DNA from: Gammaproteobacteria bacterium
GTDB taxonomy: Bacteria > Pseudomonadota > Gammaproteobacteria > Steroidobacterales > Steroidobacteraceae
Assembly: GCA_013289615.1 (NCBI GenBank)
Contig: JABCZO010000013.1
Location: forward strand, 41,511-105,510
Direction of reading: 5' to 3'
Length of the DNA: 64,000 nucleotides
Shown here: in pieces, positions 57,229 through 64,000 of the stretch
How positions within the stretch are numbered: position 1 is the first letter of the stretch
Layout: each line of letters begins with the position of its first letter
Made by a program: the position numbers and the translations under genes
Notes under the pieces: model-generated
Database searches by the model: none
What the model saw: the letters and a program-made list of their open reading frames with translations, nothing else
What the model was told of the DNA's origin: nothing

Positions 57229-59376
57229 TTAGGCGGCCAGCTCGACCCGATTGCGTCCGCCGATTTTTGCACGGTACAACGCGGCATCTGCGCGCGCCAG
57301 CATGGTTGCCGCGGTGTCGCCATCCCGGTACTGGGAAACGCCGAAACTGCAACTCAAGGCACCCACGTTGTCAAACACGGTCTGCTGCATCGCAAGCCGC
57401 AGCCGCTCCGCAGCCTGGTACGCCATCTGACCATCCGAACCAGGAGCCAGAATGATGAATTCCTCGCCGCCCCATCGCGCCAGCAGATCGGAAGGTCGGA
57501 TGCGCTGCAACACGAATTTGGACAGCTGGATCAGCACCGCATCGCCGACCTGATGGCCATGGTTGTCGTTGATGGGCTTGAAATGATCGACGTCGTACAA
57601 CATCAGGCTGAGCGCTGTCTTCTGCCGCTTCGAGCGCAGCATCTCGTAGCCGAGCGTCTCATTGAATTTCAGGCGATTGAAAAGTCCGGTGAGCGGATCG
57701 GTGGTTGCCTGCAACTGAAGATTTCGGGCAACGTCGCGCAGATTCAGTCGGCTTTCCAATTCGACATGATCGCGGATCAGGCGCTCTCTGCCGTAGAGGT
57801 AAATCATCATCATGATCGACACCAGCAGCGTGATGATGATTCCCAGAAAGCGGCTGGCATAGACGCGCGAATCCGGCATCAGCAGTACCAGCGACCAGCC
57901 GCCGTGATCGATGAATTGGCGGCGCACATAATGACGCTGTCCCTGCACGCCGATCCAGGTCGCGTCCGTGATCTCGCGCTCCGCCAGCGGCCGGCCGCTC
58001 GCTGGGCTGTGTGCTGGGTTGTGTGCGGCCGGGGCCGGCCACAGCGGCCGAAATGACATCTGCGGGACGTTGCTCGCCATCACCACGCCGTCAGCATCGA
58101 CCAGGAAGTAGGAGCGGTTGAACCCGCTAAGCTCCGCTTTGAACGCCTCCAGCGACTTGGTCAGCACGGCTGTGCCGACGATGCTGCCGCTGTCATCCAC
58201 AACCGGGCGGCTGGCATGGTAATCGGGCACTGCGGCCGCAAAATCATAGGCAAACTGGTAGTCACCCTCGAGCACGCCGGGTGCCAGCGGCCCGTTACGC
58301 ACGCTGTTCTGATCACCGGCGGACGCGACCACCGTTCCGGATTTATCCATGATGTAAGCAGAGTTCGCGTCCGAGGCGGCGACCTGCAGCTGCAGCGCGG
58401 ATTGGGCGGCTCGGGGATCACGCCGGCCTGCGCCGGTCAGCAGCGGCAGCAGCGACGGCAATCCGGCCGCCACGGTGGTCATGCCGCCGAGCATGGCCGT
58501 CTCGCGATCGAGCAGGCTGGTGAGTAACTTGATGTCGCCGGCCGACTCCTCCTCGACGCTGTGCTTGTAGATACCGCCCAGATATTCCGTCAGCGACCAT
58601 CCCAAGACGATGATCATCCCGGTCGCGACCAGCGTCCAGACGAGTATCTGTCGCTGCGATGCCGTGTAGCGCGCCGAGTCCACGTCGACGGCCACCATGT
58701 GCTTCCAGATCATCCACACCGATACTGTTATCGCGCCGGCAAACAGCCCGCGGACCAGTTGGATCGGCAATCCGGTGAGGTCGGTGAACCAGCTGTAGTT
58801 GGCCACACTGGCTGGCCAGAAATGCGCCGCCGGGACGATCAACCCGGCAGCGATGCCATACAGGGCGAATGCGGCCGCAGCGTACAGCCACAGACGCTGG
58901 GTGGCGGGCGGTTCCCGAGCGGAACCGCGAACAAATACCCAGGCGGTGGCGATCGTGCTGACAAATCCGATCGCGTAGCGCGCGAGCGCATTGGCCGCGT
59001 TCAGGCCGCCCGCCAGGCCTGCCAGCAGGCCAGCAACGGCCAGTAGCGGTACCAAGGCGGCGTACAGCCATGGGCCGGGCATTTTCAATTCAAGCTGTAG
59101 TGCCTGACGCCGGGCAAACTCCAGCAGCAACATGAACGATCCGGCCATCAGAACGGTGCGCACCACGGCGAACGCCGGTGTGTCGCCGACCAGCAGTGCG
59201 ATCAAATCGAGCCATTCGGTTGCGCCGTGGGCAACCGCAAACAGTCCCAGCACCGCAAAAGCGGTTGGGCGGCCCGGCACGCCGACGAAGGCGAAGCACA
59301 CGCCACCGAGGAGAATGAACGCTAGGCCGTACAGGAAAAAAATGAAGTCCAGCTGTGCACTGAGAAAGAGCGTCAT
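57229..59376 (-). CDS. Membrane diguanylate cyclase (GGDEF) with periplasmic sensor
   Basis: 715-residue protein that should make cyclic di-GMP. About seven hydrophobic helices occupy residues 5-225 (a MASE-like unit). A further helix near 245, an extracytoplasmic Cache-like sensor (about 275-510, with AYIMDKSGTVVAS and YFLVDADGVVMAS) and a closing helix near 525-545 follow. The C-terminal GGDEF domain has DPLTGLFNRLKFNE, RWGGEEFIIL near 635 and an RPSD I-site five residues before it. All catalytic features are intact, so it is predicted active and product-inhibited. GTG at 59388 is an alternative start. Converges on speA with seven bases between. Confidence 0.92.
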   Translation of the reverse strand: MTLFLSAQLDFIFFLYGLAFILLGGVCFAFVGVPGRPTAFAVLGLFAVAHGATEWLDLIALLVGDTPAFAVVRTVLMAGSFMLLLEFARRQALQLELKMPGPWLYAALVPLLAVAGLLAGLAGGLNAANALARYAIGFVSTIATAWVFVRGSAREPPATQRLWLYAAAAFALYGIAAGLIVPAAHFWPASVANYSWFTDLTGLPIQLVRGLFAGAITVSVWMIWKHMVAVDVDSARYTASQRQILVWTLVATGMIIVLGWSLTEYLGGIYKHSVEEESAGDIKLLTSLLDRETAMLGGMTTVAAGLPSLLPLLTGAGRRDPRAAQSALQLQVAASDANSAYIMDKSGTVVASAGDQNSVRNGPLAPGVLEGDYQFAYDFAAAVPDYHASRPVVDDSGSIVGTAVLTKSLEAFKAELSGFNRSYFLVDADGVVMASNVPQMSFRPLWPAPAAHNPAHSPASGRPLAEREITDATWIGVQGQRHYVRRQFIDHGGWSLVLLMPDSRVYASRFLGIIITLLVSIMMMIYLYGRERLIRDHVELESRLNLRDVARNLQLQATTDPLTGLFNRLKFNETLGYEMLRSKRQKTALSLMLYDVDHFKPINDNHGHQVGDAVLIQLSKFVLQRIRPSDLLARWGGEEFIILAPGSDGQMAYQAAERLRLAMQQTVFDNVGALSCSFGVSQYRDGDTAATMLARADAALYRAKIGGRNRVELAA

Positions 59377-59509
59377 GTTGCAGTGCACCCGCTTTCATTC
59401 AATGAACTCGTGCAGACGTTGGCAGCTCAGCACCGGGGCGCTGGCGTAGTCCTCCCCACTAGACCCTATTTAACGCTGTCGGATGGCGGCGTCTGTGCGC
59501 TAGCGTACA

Positions 59510-61594
59510 TCACCACATGTCCTTCAGTCGCGCCGAGACGTCGAGCGTCGACACCCGCGCGTCGCCCAGCGGCGTGTCGCCGAGCTGCGCACCGTGGAAG
59601 GCCGCCGGCTCCATGGTCTTGAGTACCTTCTCGCTCATGAAGCGGCTGCGGCCGCCATAGACATGCACGTCGCCGGTCCTGGGCTGCTGCGTCACCGGGA
59701 ACTTCAGCGGTACGCACAGCTGCAGCTCGTTACGCGCGCGGGTCATGGCAACGTAAAGCAACCGCCGTTCCTCGTCGATCAGCTCGGAGCGCCCGGTGGC
59801 GAATTCCGACGGGAAGCTGCCGTCGACGACATTGAGCACATAGACCGTGTCCCATTCCATGCCCTTGGCAGAGTGCACGGTGGACAGCACCAGATAGTCC
59901 TCATCGAGCGTGGGCGTGCCGGCGAGATCGCTGGTGGCGTGCGGCGGGTCGAGCGTGAGCTCGGTGATGAAGCGCTCACGCGAGGGATACTGGCCCGAGA
60001 GCTGCTCGAGCTGGTCAAGATCGCCCACGCGCGTATGCACGTGCTCGTAGATGCGCTCGAGGTGCGGCTGGTACCAGTCGCGCGCCTGGCGCACCTGGCC
60101 CGGCCACGGCCGCTGCGGCTCGGTCAGCACCTGCAGCAGTGCCTGCAGCTTGGCAAACGCCGATGCCATCGGCTGCGGCGGCACAAAGCCCTTCAGTGCC
60201 TGCACCGATCCGTCCTGTGCCTGCAACAGCTCGACGCACTTGCGCGCATTCACCGGTCCCATGCCCGGCAGCAGCTGCAGTACACGAAATGCCGCCAGCG
60301 AGTTGCGCAGATTGTCGGCCCAGCGCAGCACCGCCAGCATGTCCTTGATGTGCGCGGCCTCGAGGAATTTCAGGCCGCCGTATTTCACGAACGGAATCTT
60401 GCGCCGCGCCAGCTCCACCTCCAGCACATCGCTGGCGCTGGCATTGCGAAACAGCACCGCCTGGTGCCTGAGCGGCACGCCGGCCTCGCGCCGTTTGAGA
60501 ATCTGGCCACAGACATACTCGGCCTGGCCCGCAAGATCGTCCACGGTCACATACTGCGCTCTGCCGCCGGCGCCGCGCGTTGACAGCAGGTGCTTGCGAT
60601 GCTGGCGCGGCGCCTCCGCCATCAGGGCGTTGGCGGCGTCGAGCAGTGCCTGGGTGGAGCGGTAGTTCTGCGCCAGCGTGACGATTTCCGCGCGCGGCTG
60701 GTAGTGATCCGGGAATTTCAGGATGTTCTCGACCGCCGCCGCACGAAACGAATAGATCGCCTGTGCGTCATCGCCCACCACCGTCACGCCGTCGCCGTCC
60801 GGCTTGAGGGCGTAGAGGATCTCGGCCTGCAGCCGGTTGGTGTCCTGGTACTCGTCGACCAGCACATGATCGAAGTTGGCGCCCACATGCTGCGCCAGCC
60901 GCGGCTCGCTCATCATCATGTGCCAGTAGAGCAGCAGATCGTCGTAGTCGAGCAGTGCGTAGCGTTGCTTGCGCTCGACATAGCCGCGAAACAGTCGCGT
61001 CAGGTCCGCCTCCCACTCCTTGCACCAGGGAAACTGCTGATCCAGGGTATCGTGCAGGCTCTTCTGGGTGTTGACGCGCCAGGAATAGATCGCCAGGCAC
61101 GCGTCCTTGCGCGGAAAGCGCTGCTCCTTTGAGGCCAGTCCGAGCTGCGTGCGCAGCTCATCGAGCAGGTCGGCCGAATCGCCGCGATCCAGCACGCTGA
61201 ACGAGGGCTCGAGTTTCAGGTGCCGTGCATAATGGCGCAGCAGGCGATTGCCGATCGAATGAAAGGTACCGGCCCACACCAGCCGCTGCAGCATCGCCTG
61301 CGCCTTGTTGCCCAGCGTATCGCCCAGTGCCTCGCGCGCGATGTCATGCGCGCGCCGGCGCATCTCGGATGCTGCGCGCCGTGTAAAGGTGAGCAGCAGC
61401 AGCCGCGACGGATCGACGCCGTGAACCACCAGCTGGGCGACGCGGTGCGCAATGGTGCTGGTCTTGCCGGTGCCGGCGCCGGCGATGACCAGCAGCGGTC
61501 CGGCCCGCCAGCCCTTGGCGCCGGCCGGGTCACCGTAGGTGACGGCCTTTCGCTGCGCCGAATTGAGAACCTCGAGGTGCGATACAGCTGGCAT
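59510..61594 (-). CDS. UvrD/Rep-family ATP-dependent DNA helicase
   Basis: 694-residue superfamily 1 3'-5' helicase. Motifs in order: LNSAQRKAV (Q motif, near 10), Walker A AGAGTGKTSTIAHRV near 38-52, TFTRRAASEMRRRA (Ia), VDEYQDTNRLQ (II), VVGDDAQAIYSFRAA (III), QNYRSTQALL (IV), VHSAKGMEWDTVYV (V) and LLYVAMTRARNELQL (VI). It is close in size to Rep/UvrD but the sequence between motifs differs; such proteins are often simply annotated as ATP-dependent helicases. The ATG at 61594 is chosen since it leads directly into the Q motif. Divergent from the NUDIX gene. Confidence 0.93.
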   Translation of the reverse strand: MPAVSHLEVLNSAQRKAVTYGDPAGAKGWRAGPLLVIAGAGTGKTSTIAHRVAQLVVHGVDPSRLLLLTFTRRAASEMRRRAHDIAREALGDTLGNKAQAMLQRLVWAGTFHSIGNRLLRHYARHLKLEPSFSVLDRGDSADLLDELRTQLGLASKEQRFPRKDACLAIYSWRVNTQKSLHDTLDQQFPWCKEWEADLTRLFRGYVERKQRYALLDYDDLLLYWHMMMSEPRLAQHVGANFDHVLVDEYQDTNRLQAEILYALKPDGDGVTVVGDDAQAIYSFRAAAVENILKFPDHYQPRAEIVTLAQNYRSTQALLDAANALMAEAPRQHRKHLLSTRGAGGRAQYVTVDDLAGQAEYVCGQILKRREAGVPLRHQAVLFRNASASDVLEVELARRKIPFVKYGGLKFLEAAHIKDMLAVLRWADNLRNSLAAFRVLQLLPGMGPVNARKCVELLQAQDGSVQALKGFVPPQPMASAFAKLQALLQVLTEPQRPWPGQVRQARDWYQPHLERIYEHVHTRVGDLDQLEQLSGQYPSRERFITELTLDPPHATSDLAGTPTLDEDYLVLSTVHSAKGMEWDTVYVLNVVDGSFPSEFATGRSELIDEERRLLYVAMTRARNELQLCVPLKFPVTQQPRTGDVHVYGGRSRFMSEKVLKTMEPAAFHGAQLGDTPLGDARVSTLDVSARLKDMW

Positions 61595-61679
61595 CGGCTG
61601 GAAATATAATGCACGGCGAGCCTGGCGGCGCGGCAAACTTCGGCCGGCATCGAGTTTCGCAAACCGTTAGGCTCCTGCC

Positions 61680-62222
61680 ATGAGTGTCGAAGACGTACGC
61701 ACCGTATTTCGTGGCCGGGTCATCACCGTCAACGTCGAGACGGTGCGGCTGCCCAATGGCCATGTCACCGACTTGGAGATCATCCGTCACCCCGGCGGCG
61801 CGGCAGTCGTCGCGATCGACGCGGCGGGCAGGGTCTGCCTGATCAGGCAGTACCGGCACGCAGCCGGCGGCTGGGTGTGGGAACTGCCGGCCGGAAAGCT
61901 CGAACCCGCAGAACCGCCGCTGGAAACCGCCCGCCGCGAATTGAGCGAGGAGGCCGGCACCAGCGCACAGAGCTGGCAATCGCTGGGGATTATTGTAAGT
62001 TCTCCCGGGGTTTTTACCGAAATCGTGCACTTGTTCCTCGCGCGAGGGCTGGAATCGGTCAAAATGGCGCACGAGGCGGCCGAGCTTATAGAGGTACACT
62101 GGGTCCAACTGAAGGACGCATGTGCTCGCGCGCTGCAGGGAGACATCGATGACGGCAAGACAGCCCTGGGGCTGCTGCGCGCCCGCTCGCTACTGGAATC
62201 ACTGCACCCCGGGTCTGCTTGA
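61680..62222 (+). CDS. NUDIX hydrolase, ADP-ribose pyrophosphatase type
   Basis: 180-residue enzyme that probably splits ADP-ribose to AMP and ribose 5-phosphate. The NUDIX box is GKLEPAEPPLETARRELSEE followed by AGT near residues 73-95, with the Glu metal ligands kept. The upstream segment RQYRHAAGGWVWELPAG and the downstream SSPGVFTEIVHLFLA near 101-115 are typical of the ADP-ribose subgroup. It is divergent from the helicase gene and followed by a small Lys-rich gene 24 bases on. Confidence 0.9.
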   Translation: MSVEDVRTVFRGRVITVNVETVRLPNGHVTDLEIIRHPGGAAVVAIDAAGRVCLIRQYRHAAGGWVWELPAGKLEPAEPPLETARRELSEEAGTSAQSWQSLGIIVSSPGVFTEIVHLFLARGLESVKMAHEAAELIEVHWVQLKDACARALQGDIDDGKTALGLLRARSLLESLHPGSA

Positions 62223-62246
62223 ACCCGCGTCTGCACCAGCAACACC

Positions 62247-62537
62247 GTGAGCAAGCGCGATACCAAACCACTAGCGACACCTGCAGCGGAGACCGAGCTC
62301 AAGCTCTCGCTGGAAGATACGATCGCGCAGAAGAGGCGGGGTGTCCCGACCAAGAGCCGCACCGGCGTGCTCGGCTACAACCCGTATGACGCGGAACCGG
62401 CCGCCAAGGCCAAGGACGCGGAGCCCAAGCCCAAGCCCACCGATCTGCGCAAGCTATCCGAATGGATTCGCCTGCAGCGGCAGGTGGCCGAGCTCAATCC
62501 GGATGCGGCCAAGAAAAAACCGCCGAAGCCGACCTGA
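62247..62537 (+). CDS. Small Lys/Pro-rich hypothetical protein
   Basis: 96-residue, very basic and Pro/Ala-rich protein. It starts with a short amphipathic segment (ELKLSLEDTIAQKRRG), then TGVLGYNPYDAEP, a KAKDAEPKPKPT stretch and a helix DLRKLSEWIRLQRQVAEL near 66-83. I recognise no domain. GTG start, in line with the NUDIX gene, and normal third-position GC support it as coding. Its stop lies four bases from the stop of the convergent gene. Confidence 0.6.
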   Translation: MSKRDTKPLATPAAETELKLSLEDTIAQKRRGVPTKSRTGVLGYNPYDAEPAAKAKDAEPKPKPTDLRKLSEWIRLQRQVAELNPDAAKKKPPKPT

Positions 62538-62541
62538 TCGC

Positions 62542-63192
62542 TCAGCCGTTCCTTTGAATGTGAGTCATCTTGCGCTCGCGGCTCAGGCGGTAGAAGCGCC
62601 TTAGCTCCGCCAGCGTCTCGCGACGACCGCCAGCAGCCTGGGCCGAGAGTTGCCGCTCGAGCCGCCGACAGAAACGCGCCGCGTACTGATTAGCCTCCCG
62701 GTAGAGCTCGCAGCGCCCGCCTGCCAGGCGCAGGTCGACCCGGGCGCGCTCGAACAGCAGCCGATGCAGCTCGGCCGGGTAGCGCGCTGGGTCCTGCTCA
62801 CGCAGCAGCCACCAGCTGGTCACATACTTGTCGATCTCCGCCTGCAGCTCCAGTTCCAGCAGCGACACGCCGCGGTCATGACCGGCATTCCAGGCCAGGT
62901 AGATGAAGTGGCTGACGCCCTCCAGCGCGGTCCAGTAGTCGGCCAGGTTGCCGGCGTGCAGCGCCTCGAGCGGGTTGGCCACTGCCAGGCGATCAAGCAG
63001 CCGCGGATCCAGAAACAGTCCGACCGCGGCCGCCCCGCCCTCATCGAGCACCAGCAGCTGCTCGTCGGTGTTCGAATCGCGCACGGTGCGCGGCAACCGA
63101 TCGCGCTCGGTGAACAGGAAATCATAGACCTTGTATTGCATCGGCAGGTCATAGATGCCGGCGAGCAGGTCCTGCAGTTGCTGTAACACCAT
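62542..63192 (-). CDS. Hypothetical protein, first of an unknown pair (downstream gene)
   Basis: 216-residue, mostly helical soluble protein. Notable segments are LLAGIYDLPMQYKVYDFLF (8-26), LLVLDEGGAAAVGLFLD (44-60), GVSHFIYLAWNAGHDRGVS (90-108), LELELQAEIDKYV and LHRLLFERARVD. The invariant-looking His/Asp/Glu pairs could bind metal but I cannot name a family. The ATG is chosen inside a longer frame whose start is a shadow of the gene upstream. It starts 19 bases after that gene's stop. Confidence 0.72.
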   Translation of the reverse strand: MVLQQLQDLLAGIYDLPMQYKVYDFLFTERDRLPRTVRDSNTDEQLLVLDEGGAAAVGLFLDPRLLDRLAVANPLEALHAGNLADYWTALEGVSHFIYLAWNAGHDRGVSLLELELQAEIDKYVTSWWLLREQDPARYPAELHRLLFERARVDLRLAGGRCELYREANQYAARFCRRLERQLSAQAAGGRRETLAELRRFYRLSRERKMTHIQRNG

Positions 63193-63211
63193 GGTCGCGC
63201 GTCGCCCGCCG

Positions 63212-63835
63212 TCAGTTCTGCAGGATCGCGACCGGAGCGGCGTCGATGCCGAGCTGTCGCAGCAGGCCGCGGGCGCGCGGACTGCCGGTCTTGAGCCAGA
63301 TCTCATACAGCCGCAGGATGTCGGCCTGGGTGTAGCGGCGCGCCGCGTCGCTGATTTCGCCCAGCGCATCCACCAGCGGCAGGAACTTGGCCGCCAGCTC
63401 CGCATAGACACGGGCCATTACCTGCTTGCGACCACGCGCCAGGCCGTCGGCGAGCGTGCCGTAGGCGCGCCCACCCATCGCGATGTGATAGTTGATATCG
63501 ATCAGCTTGCGCGCAAAGCTGTGGGCGAAGAATCCGGCAATGAACAGCGACACGTCGCCCAGGCGCTGCAGTGCGCGTTCACGTTCCAGCGCGCTGGGTG
63601 CCTCCAGTGCATCGGACAGCATCTGCACCAGCGGCCGCAGCCGCACGCCGTCCGGGGTGGGCTCGTACAGCTGCTCCGAGCGGGCGAACAGCGTCAGCAG
63701 GTTGACCACGTATTGCTCAGTCTGGTCCGCCACTGCCACATGCTGGTGCGCGAGCGCGCCCTGCAGCGCGTCGTGAAAGTACTCGCGCAGACTCGCTACC
63801 GCCAGCACACCATGTTTGGGTTCAGACTGCTGCAT
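63212..63835 (-). CDS. Hypothetical protein, second of an unknown pair (upstream gene)
   Basis: 207-residue helical protein. It contains LREYFHDALQGALAHQHVAV (16-35), YVVNLLTLFARSEQLYE (42-58), a central hydrophobic stretch VSLFIAGFFAHSFARKLIDI (95-114) and NYHIAMGGRAYGTLADG. The stretch near 95-114 may be a buried helix and not a true membrane span. No family recognised. It is co-directional with the next gene, 19 bases away, so the two proteins may form a complex. Confidence 0.72.
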   Translation of the reverse strand: MQQSEPKHGVLAVASLREYFHDALQGALAHQHVAVADQTEQYVVNLLTLFARSEQLYEPTPDGVRLRPLVQMLSDALEAPSALERERALQRLGDVSLFIAGFFAHSFARKLIDINYHIAMGGRAYGTLADGLARGRKQVMARVYAELAAKFLPLVDALGEISDAARRYTQADILRLYEIWLKTGSPRARGLLRQLGIDAAPVAILQN

Positions 63836-63993
63836 GCCTTCGTCCTCGAGGAAATCCGCGGCTTTTAGCTGTCAACGCTTTGAGTTCAACATGAAAGCCA
63901 CTTAACCTTAGATAACCGCATCACGATTTTCGTGTTGCAAGATCTCTGCCGGCCTGGCAGCAGCGAGCCGGGACTGCTAACACAGGGGAAAAT
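63836..63993. other. Divergent intergenic region at the right edge
   Basis: About 160 bases with lower GC. A small inverted repeat CACGA-TTT-TCGTG lies at 63922-63934. No clear promoter pair is seen, though regulation of the outgoing genes must lie here. Confidence 0.4.
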
Positions 63994-64000
63994 ATGTCGG
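63994..64000 (+). CDS. Start of a gene cut by the window edge
   Basis: ATG TCG G, preceded by AGGGG five bases upstream, a good Shine-Dalgarno. Only two codons are visible, so nothing can be said about the product. Confidence 0.45.

Overview
The window is a dense stretch of high-GC chromosome from a gammaproteobacterium. Gene orders support this: accB-accC-prmA, dusB-fis-purH-purD, trxA-rho facing rhlB, and waaA-kdkA next to a pcm/rhodanese/tolC run. A perfect CIRCE operator in front of groES (absent in enterics, present in xanthomonads) points to an early-branching lineage, xanthomonad or Nevskiales/Steroidobacter-like; that placement is inference. I see no rRNA, no tRNA, no CRISPR array, no transposase and no prophage block.

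Layout. 0-8.4 kb: a c-di-GMP protein cut by the left edge, then pcm, a rhodanese, a TolC-family outer-membrane factor, and lipopolysaccharide inner-core genes (waaA, kdkA, a GT9 glycosyltransferase). 8.4-18.4 kb: glnE, preceded on the same strand by a three-gene cassette of two transglutaminase-like proteins and a circularly permuted ATP-grasp/alpha-E protein. 18.4-21 kb: a probable small RNA followed upstream by groEL and groES with CIRCE. 21-34 kb: dsbD, a TlpA-like thioredoxin, accBC, prmA, a DUF3426 protein, dusB, fis, purH, purD, an alpha/beta hydrolase and a beta-barrel protein. 34-43 kb: rho, trxA, rhlB, a YrfG-like HAD phosphatase, cysQ, a PHP nuclease, a DUF465 protein, an MscS channel, arfB, a deoxyinosine glycosylase and a membrane protein. 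A 66-bp near-complete palindrome follows, then plsB.

46-52 kb holds the most unusual unit. Six minus-strand genes lie almost end to end: lemA, two TPM-domain genes, a LysM/L,D-transpeptidase lipoprotein, a 60-residue coiled-coil protein, and a phage-type contractile tail sheath with no tube, baseplate or other phage gene nearby. An intrinsic terminator lies in the presumed leader. This looks like an envelope-linked system that has recruited a sheath protein.

52-64 kb: greB, homospermidine synthase, a GST, arginine decarboxylase, a membrane diguanylate cyclase, a UvrD-family helicase, a NUDIX hydrolase, a small Lys/Pro-rich protein, two paired genes of unknown function, and the first codons of a gene cut by the right edge.

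Many adjacent genes overlap by 1-4 bases, often with a GTG or TTG start inside the upstream stop, so translational coupling seems common. Start codons were chosen from family lengths, overlaps and Shine-Dalgarno sequences. Residue positions are approximate.
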